From: Spodoptera frugiperda | Lineage: Eukaryota > Arthropoda > Insecta > Lepidoptera > Noctuidae | Length of the DNA stretch: 64,000 bases | Assembly: GCF_023101765.2 (NCBI RefSeq) | Contig: NC_064217.1 | Span: forward strand, 3,038,001 to 3,102,000 | Direction of reading: 5' to 3' | Shown here: positions 56,820 through 64,000 of the stretch, in pieces | Layout: each line of letters opens with the position of its first letter | How positions within the stretch are numbered: the first letter of the stretch is position 1 | Notes under the pieces: model-generated | The model's input: the letters and a program-made list of their open reading frames with translations, nothing else | Databases searched by the model: none | Told to the model about the DNA's origin: nothing | Program-made: the position numbers and the translations under genes

Positions 56820-59800
56820 CACGCGCGCCACCCGAGGAAGGGAAGCAGCCTCCCAGGGCCGCTGACGTGGCGGGACCTGACGTAGACGTAGCATAGTAGT
56901 AGTATAGTGTTGAGGCACGGGGTCGGGTCGTAAATCAAAGGTGGTTGTTTCCAGTCACTTATATTTTAGATTTTTTTTTTACAATAATGCGAATGCGACC
57001 AGTCCTCAACCCGACAAGCCCGTGACTGTGTTGCGTCGCACAAATGCAACGTTGCGAAACCTAAGACACGATGCATTGTCGTCCCTACAGTAGGAAGGAT
57101 TAGAATAGTAGGGTACACAAATCAAATACAAAAATAATTCTATATTATTTAATATCAGAGAAATACAGTGATATAAACTTAATTCAGACCTTACTTTAGA
57201 CGGCTAAGGACAGTCAGCAGTCAAAGTATTAAGAACGCATAAAATTATATAAATTATTAAAATATACCTACCTAACAAAAATACATATACATACATAACT
57301 ATACATTTCAAAACGTTAAACATAGGTGTGAAAAACGTAAGTAAATATTACAGCAAATCATTTGTTAAAATAATCAATTACTTTAACAAAATAGTGTGAT
57401 ACAAATTGTTAGGCACAAAATACATTGTGAAAATCCTTCTTGTAAACACAAATAAAAACTAAACGAAAAACCTTTTTCGGAAGGGCATAAAAGTAATAAA
57501 TGCTGCTTAAATCTTATGTTAAGAAAACTTAATCTTGAACATATTCTGGTATCGCTATTAATACTTCAGCCCCGCTTAGGGATTGCACTCAGTATGTGTA
57601 TTCCTGCCTCAAAACTGAGTACGATGTCCAGTATGTCAACCTACCCTTCTCTATCAAATTGCTTTATTAGATATTCAACTTTATCATTTTGGTATATAGT
57701 TGAAAATCCAATGATAACAAGTTATTACCAGGTGGGTTGACCTGCTGACCACTCCAGCTCAATGAGAGAATTTTATCTATCAAAAATACACATGGCGAGT
57801 GCAATCCCTAACAAAAACAAAAGTAAATAAACTCAAAAACTTCTGTAAAATACTTCTAAAGATAACTATTCTGCATATAGGCAAAGATACATTGCAGTGT
57901 TCAAGTTAGGAGATGAACATTCAAGAGAAAAGAAAACCTCAACATATAATCTTTAGTAAATTGAACACAATTTATACCAGTAATGGACTAGTAGTAACTC
58001 AATTTTTGGCAACTAAGGACAATATTCTACTGTTACAGATTTAGTAGAAATTCTACAAGGAAAATTACATCTTTTAGATAAGTATAAAGAGTGCAAATTA
58101 GTTTACAACAGTTTATAAATATACTGTTATTTAAGTTCCTGGATGATTTAAGCTAACTTACTATAGTTGGACTATTACAAATGTGCGAACTGTTACATCA
58201 AAATAATGTGACTATCCCGCACAACTTGCATAAGTGTTAGCGAGAAATCTGATAAAAATGACTAATTACAGATCACACGTTGATAATGGCTCAACTATAG
58301 TTATTTTATTCCTAATAGGTATTTCGAACTTATTGAAAACTGCATTTATAATGGTAACATTATATCAAATCTTTCATCTCGAAATAAGCGACAGGAATTA
58401 ATTGCCAACGCAAAATGATGCAGTACCATGAAATCATAACAGCTCATCCGATTCAGCTGTTGTCAATTAGTTCCAAAACCAATTAATCAGTGTTTAACAC
58501 ATATATATCCATTAAAATAACATAATAGGATAATTTACGTTAAATACCTATACATAACATGTTATTGTGAATAAATGAAGTTAATGACATCTTACATACT
58601 TTGTGGAACTACATATAAACATATGAAAAATCAAGTAGTAACTATAATTTTCGCGTGTATACTAATTAAATAGTGATAGTTACATTTAAATGGATATTGT
58701 TATGAGATATATAGCGACTAAATTATAGCAATAAACATACAGAAGCTACATTCCATTATTAAATTGTTGCTTAGTATAGATACCCATAAAAACATCTTTT
58801 ATCAACAAAATAACCTTCTCCATGTTTAATTGCTAACCTAAAATCGACAATCAATGTTCAGAGGCTACTAAGAATAGCCGATTGACAACAATTTGATGAT
58901 CATTCAACATTATCCAGTCTTTTATTATACATACATACTCTCATCCTACTGATTTCAAACTATTAATACCTGTAAGTTTCTTCAATAACCATTCTTTACA
59001 TTTTTTATGGATTATGGTGACAAATCAGTTAGTCGTACCACCTCAAAGTAAGCAATGAACGGCCCATGGACGGCCAAAATCAAAGGAGTTACAAGTGAAT
59101 TGTCGGCCTTTTAGGAGTAATCTCACTCACACAGACGCGTTCTTTCACGTCAATTTTCTAAGAGGCCGTAATATAACTCCAGCAGAGACGGCCCATATGC
59201 CTAACTATGGCTCTGCCATAGAATATAATAGAAAAAATCGTATCACATATCATTGTACATACAAATTAATGTAATATTTCTAGTATAACAAAATAATGTC
59301 ACACTCGAAGACATGTCATAAATCCTTGACCCATCATTCTTCACAGCTTCGGTAGAAATAGGCATTTCGCCAACTATGTCACATGAACAAACCAAATGGG
59401 CCAGAATATTTGTAACATCTCCGTACATTGCTCTATTTTAAGTCCGTTACCTTTTTGTTCTGAAAATTATTTGATATGGAGCTAAGTGACAGTTGAAAAA
59501 TGAACCTTATTGTTTAGGAATAAAGATGGGTGTGACAAAGAACGAACAATCGATACTGATTGAAGCAAATCAAATTATTGGCGTATTGTTAGCAAGCTGT
59601 TGATGCTGATTTATTTGCAGAGAAGACCTACATTGTCCACTTAACGCAACTGTGTTGTTTTATGCGTAGAAGATGAACAGACATTGTACTCAAATTACCC
59701 TAGTATGTCAAAAAGGTATCAAAAGTTTGAAATCAGTTTCCATACACAGCCTTCATAACAAATACTTTACAAACAATCTTTTTACTACGTCCAAGTGTAT

Positions 59801-60505
59801 GGTAACATTATATAGACAGTGAATTGAAGCCTTGCACTTGGTTTCTTAACTAATGCCTTTATAATAATGTGTAGGAAACAACACGTGAATAAGGCGGGTG
59901 TATTAATTACCAAAACTTAACATTTTATGTTATCCATTTTCTATCATCTCGACCCTTTATGTGGCTCCACTGGAAAAGAAAAAAATTATAAATTAGAGCT
60001 TGTTTACATAATGACTAACTTCTTGGTAGCTTAAATATCATGGATTGATGAATTTGTGTACAAAGTTAAGGGTATGGAAAAATTGTATTAGCTAATGTTT
60101 GCGTAGACAAATCTAATTTTAGTAAAAATACAAAATATCTAAAACTAAACCCAATAAAAAAACACTTAAACATCAATATGTTACTGCCAATCTTTTTATT
60201 TGCAAAGAAACTATGAAGTGTAATATTAGTGGTCATAAAACATGTATTTATGAGGTGTTACCTAATAAATAAAATTTTATAGGAAAATAATGGCCAGGGC
60301 TCTAGACAATGATGAGCTGATGAAAGGCTGTTAATCATATTGATTGCGAAAGCATGATGCTATAAACATACTATTTGACATATAGGTATATTTTTAACAG
60401 AAGTTCTCAAGTTTTATAGCTTGCTTGTATTTAGACTTCATTAAGTTACTGAGACTACATAAATAAGTTGAGTAACAATATAAAGATATCTTTACATACC
60501 GTAAC
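56820..60505. other. Repeat-poor stretch downstream of MGME1
   Basis: Apart from repeat N at 59040-59165, no element is recognised over about 3.6 kb. It could be a long MGME1 3'UTR or plain intergenic DNA. No coding exon found on either strand. Confidence 0.4.
59040..59165 (+). repeat. Dispersed repeat N, copy
   Basis: GGCCCATGGACGGCCAAAAT, GAGTTACAAGTGAATTGTCG and AATCTCACTCACACAGACGC, homologous to 19372-19545. Confidence 0.65.
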
Positions 60506-60845
60506 TTACTGGAGATTCCCGATATCTTCCTCAAACAATCTTTTACCACCTTTTAACAGTTTCTCAGAATCATTACCGTACTTCTTTGTGTATTCCTCTA
60601 ATCTAATGAGCCATTGTGCCCAGTGCTCCCTTAGTTTATCAGAAGAGAGGTGGAATACATCAGCTTTAGATCCATCAGTGTATGCTATGACTAAAAGTGC
60701 ATCTCGTACATTTAAATGTTTGTAGTTCAAGTCGTGGCACACTGCGCCGTAGTAAGCAGCTAGTTGGACAGGGTTGTCGTAAGTATTCGCTATCGATTTG
60801 CGAGGCTTGTCCGATTTCTTCCATTCGATTAGAGTTGGTTTTTCC
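60506..60845 (-). CDS. MGME1: MGME1-like last exon
   Basis: Begins EKPTLIEWKKSDKPRKSI after the split Glu codon and ends FEEDIGNLQ then TAA. Acceptor TTAATTCCAG. Carries the nuclease Lys and the conserved DNPVQLAAYYGA and LIRLEEYTKK blocks. Confidence 0.87.
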
Positions 60846-63631
60846 CTGGAATTAAGAAAGAGATAGATAAGTAAATGTCAAATAATCTGTTTTATTTAGA
60901 CCAAGATGATAATAGTGAAAATCAAATAGGTATTAAAATGTTTGTCAGTCAGTTGTTCCTTTAATTAAGCTATTTACTCAGTGATTATCTATTTCACATA
61001 CTTGTGCAATAATAATATATGTCATAATATGTGTTTTTAAAATAGTAGATTTAACAAATAAACTTCTCACAACATTGTCACAGATTACCATAGACATACT
61101 TAGCAATAACAATGGGGCAAACTTGAACCTATCTTCTATACAAACAGCATATTATATTTAAATTACAGAAATTCTCTGCCTATTATAAATCCGAAAGGTA
61201 AAAAATATGAAACATTCATTCAACTCTTTGACAAAAAATAATAATAATAATTTTAAAAACATCTGTCACTTTTAACAAAGATCCTACATTCGACAGTCAT
61301 GATGAATGACATTATTACTGAAATAAAACATCTGTTGTAAATTGTAAACAGTAGCTAGGTGCCTACAAAATTTTCTTTCAGCCCACTCAGAATTCTAATT
61401 CAGCGGGAAACATTAAAAACACGAGGAAGAAAAACAATCAAATTGCGCCGTTGTTCTAATATTTTCTAACGGACGTCATACGGACTTTATGTAAATATTT
61501 TTGTTTATAACTACGCGTCTCTTACTGACGAATAGCTATATTATGTAGTAGATAATGTAAATTCCTTTTTGCCATTCCTTTTTTATGTACAAAGATGTTT
61601 CCTGTTTTCCTGTATTCATAAGTTAGGTTTTTCTATATAAGTCATCTCTGATGTAATATGTTTAGAAGTCTTATTGATGTAATAAATCAGATAGGATTGA
61701 GAGGAAACATAAAATCAACTACCTACTTCTCTCGTATGATTTCATTAAAAATATTTGATTTTTACTGTGTACTTCCACTTTTATTTATTCGATACAGAGT
61801 AACTGTCAATTAAACAATAGAATATCAATTTTACTATTCTTTATTAAAGTCGAAAATCCATTGAAGAAAATTAACAGATAAAGAAAGGTACTTTAGAGGT
61901 GCTGCCTGTACTTTCAAATATCAGCACCCCAATATATTTAATAATAAATTAAATTACTGTTACGTGAATTATCCGAGGAGTTTGGCACGTGTCCGTCTGC
62001 CCACAAGATTATATTAAGCGCCGATAACCTTGAAACTTCCCTTGACATTAGCAATCTGTTATTCCAAATCGTGGATGTCAGTGACTCCTTTATCGCGAAG
62101 GCATTTCGTGATAATGATATACTTTGATAATATTGAGTGACGTTGTAATACTTCTTTTTCTATTCTAATGTTATTTTTAGTTGTTTGTTTGTGTTCTAGG
62201 GCTTGCAAAAGGCGTGAAGCAAGACTAATACTGGATTAGACAATAAACAACTGTCTGAAACACTGACTGGTGCGGTGTCTGGGCAACTGGTAAATTGTTG
62301 TTTCGGGTTTGGGTGGCATGTGTAAGGGCACTTGTATGTTTGTAAACTCACCCACGACACAGGAGAAAATCCTAGTATAGGGCAAAATTTTTTTTAAATG
62401 AAGAAACGAAGAATGTATGAATGAAGAAGAAACTGTTTTAGAAATAACATTGCAGTTTCTTCTTTTAGACTACCTCAGCCAAAAATTGCTCTTTGAAACT
62501 TATCCAAATCATCGTTTACAATACCACAAATCTCTTATGAAAAATTCAATATATGTGAATGGGTGAGGCCACCAATATTATAATGCTTTGAGTTTACTCA
62601 CTTTATATACTGAACCAATATGATTAGGTATCAACCAAAAATAAAACATCTCTGAATCATTGTTGAGAGTAACAGTTAATAAGATTCAATTTCGTTCACT
62701 AAGATTCGCATGTTTCAATGACCTCAAATATAAGAGTCCAATCACATTAGTTTCATATGTAATGATTTTTACTTTCTCCACAAATCTGTGACGCAGTGGT
62801 CGGCCTTGTGGTGGCCTAGCGAGAGGGCTTCGCAAACACGATTGTATGCTTCGTTAACGAGTCAGTCGCAACACACCCACTCAAATTTGTGCAATGTGTC
62901 TGGGGCTTAAGATTAATATGTAGGTAAATAGACTTGTTAAGCTGATAGCTAGGTGGTTTAGTAAGATTGGAATTCCATGTAATTCTGATAGTAGTGCGGC
63001 CTATCTAGTTACATATCAAAATGGAACTAAATACTGGTGTAAGAGTGGGTGTACTGTATATAGGTATTTTCTCTGCATGCAATCTTTTTAGAGACATACA
63101 AATACAATCTAGAGATACTAATAATAGATGGAATAAACAAACACCTATAGCTCCTAAAGCATATAACAGCATGCTTAGTACAGTGGATGGGCAACTAGCT
63201 GTCGTGCAACATGTAGTGGGTTCGATTCCCGCAGGAAGCAACACTTTGTGTGATCTACACATTGTTGTTCTAGATGTTATGCGTGTGGGAAATTGTATGT
63301 TTGTAAACGCACCCACAACACAGGAGAAAGTCGTAATGTGGGGCAACATAAAAGAAAAGAAAGAAATAGATATAGGCTTTAAATGATGAAAAATATACAA
63401 ATAAAGTTTCAACTCACTCATAATCAGCAATTGCATCAAAGATCCCCCTGTACTTCAATACAGGGTGTATGACATTTGATTCTATCGCTTTTGGTGATGA
63501 AATGTGTTTCAATACATCAGCTACAGACACCCAAACGCCTTCAACCTCCTTTTCTATGCGAAGCTGAGTTTGTGGCTGTGTGAAGTAGTTCTTCAAGGTG
63601 CTGTGGAATTTGGTACCAACTGCCATTTGCG
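60506..63631 (-). CDS. MGME1: MGME1-like mitochondrial exonuclease, 3' part (5' end outside window)
   Basis: Two exons, 63631-63418 and 60845-60506, joined at a GT-AG intron in frame. The product matches the C-terminal half of mitochondrial genome maintenance exonuclease 1, a PD-(D/E)XK nuclease acting on single-stranded mtDNA ends. Visible landmarks: GTKFHSTL (the GxxFH motif), GIFDAIADY (metal-binding Asp), LIEWKKSDKP (active-site E-x-K where the human protein has D-x-K), then YDNPVQLAAYYGA and WLIRLEEYTKK. The stop is TAA at 60506. A Met at 63626 is not the start: an acceptor CTCCACAG lies 5 nt upstream, and the N-terminal half is missing. No functional tie to the ligases is evident. Confidence 0.85.
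62255..62395 (+). repeat. tRNA-derived SINE, partial copy
   Basis: GGTGCGGTGTCTGGGCAACT resembles the tRNA-like head, and TGTTTGTAAACTCACCCACG with ACACAGGAGAAAATC matches the body of the copy at 63165. Confidence 0.6.
63165..63350 (+). mobile_element. tRNA-derived SINE
   Basis: A-box-like TAGTACAGTGG (63176-63186) and B box GGTTCGATTCC (63219-63229) are 43 nt apart, as in a tRNA gene, followed by a non-tRNA body (TGTTTGTAAACGCACCCACA) and ACACAGGAGAAAGTC. It lies 70 bp from an MGME1 exon inside the intron. Not a tRNA gene: no cloverleaf can be formed. Confidence 0.8.
63418..63631 (-). CDS. MGME1: MGME1-like penultimate exon
   Basis: Encodes QMAVGTKFHSTLKNYF through GIFDAIADYE. The first codon is split with an exon beyond the right edge. 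Acceptor TTTCTCCACAG, donor GTGAGT. Confidence 0.85.
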
Positions 63632-63821
63632 CTGTGGAGAAATAAAAGACAAATCTAAGTATTTTTATAGATGAATTTAAGGTTTAATGGTTTTTTAAAG
63701 CTAATTTATGTTAATGATGTGTTGATATATGCAGCACTTTCTAAAATATTTTTTAGTGTATTCAGTTATTAAACTCAACAGTATTGTTAGGATAACAATA
63801 TTGTTAGAAAACATAGTAGTT

Positions 63822-63965
63822 GTGCCCAGTATATGATAATATCTTCACCCGCTATTACATGGGACTTAGAACACTGGTGAAAAGTGGGTGTACATTGTAC
63901 AGAGGCATTATGTGCCATAACATGTACATCTGCCCTGTGGGGATAAAAAGCATGATGTTACATCG
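63822..63965 (+). repeat. Dispersed repeat T, copy 5
   Basis: GTGCCCAGTATATGATAATA, GGTGAAAAGTGGGTGTACAT and GGGGATAAAAAGCATGATG. Confidence 0.7.
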
Positions 63966-64000
63966 ATACTACATTTAATAATAATGTAACATCACATACA

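Larger units (their letters stand above)
60846..63417 (-). other. MGME1 intron (2.6 kb)
   Basis: AT-rich; two copies of a tRNA-derived SINE lie at 62255-62395 and 63165-63350. No further exon recognised. Confidence 0.7.

Noticed and set aside
60468..60725. 85-codon plus-strand ORF
   Set aside because: Antisense shadow of the last MGME1 exon.
63176..63229. Possible tRNA gene
   Set aside because: A and B boxes are present but no cloverleaf or discriminator can be formed, and relatives at 62255 and 47640 show it is a SINE.
63005..63439. Long ORFs on both strands (121 and 144 codons)
   Set aside because: They cross the tRNA-derived SINE and the intron next to an MGME1 exon; no domain.
63624..63626. 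ATG as start of the MGME1-like protein
   Set aside because: A consensus acceptor lies 5 nt upstream and the protein would lack its N-terminal half, so this Met is internal.

Overview
The window is nuclear DNA from a lepidopteran insect, most likely a moth. This rests on large introns, AT-rich intergenic DNA, and repeat types typical of Lepidoptera: Helitrons that start TC, end CTAG and sit between A and T; a 5'-truncated R1-like LINE; a tRNA-derived SINE; and PIF/Harbinger, piggyBac-like, mariner and hAT elements. There is no bacterial, viral or CRISPR content. Species level cannot be read from the sequence alone.

Three protein-coding genes and one snRNA gene are supported, all on the minus strand. 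Gene A (11760-32402, 8 exons, 570 aa) and gene B (44015-54812, 8 coding exons, 568 aa) are tandem paralogues of the adenylate-forming acyl-CoA ligase family (4-coumarate-CoA-ligase/luciferase-like). All seven intron positions and phases match, and several exons have identical lengths (211, 186 and 171 nt). Both have basic, presequence-like N-termini and lack a C-terminal SKL-type peroxisomal signal, so mitochondrial location is inferred. A complete-looking U2 snRNA gene (43544-43731) lies 283 bp past the stop of gene B. At the right edge are the last two exons of a mitochondrial genome maintenance exonuclease 1 (MGME1)-like gene, whose 5' end is outside the window.

Layout: 1-11.7 kb is intergenic and repeat-rich, with one Helitron and many LINE tails. 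11.7-32.4 kb is gene A, more than half of it a 10.9-kb first intron. 32.4-44 kb is intergenic, with a second Helitron expanded by an AAAAT array and a foldback insert, and a PIF/Harbinger element that carries two younger transposons inside its two coding regions. 43.5-43.7 kb is U2. 44-54.8 kb is gene B, with a third Helitron in intron 6 and a mariner remnant in intron 1. 54.8-60.5 kb is the gene B upstream region plus a repeat-poor stretch. 60.5-63.6 kb is MGME1.

The two ligases probably arose by tandem duplication and perform related fatty or aromatic acid activation. MGME1 is a mitochondrial DNA nuclease with no evident pathway link. I found no new multigene system. The most informative observations concern transposon nesting, LINE-tail dispersal with perfect target duplications, a GC-AG intron in one paralogue, and several foldback structures.
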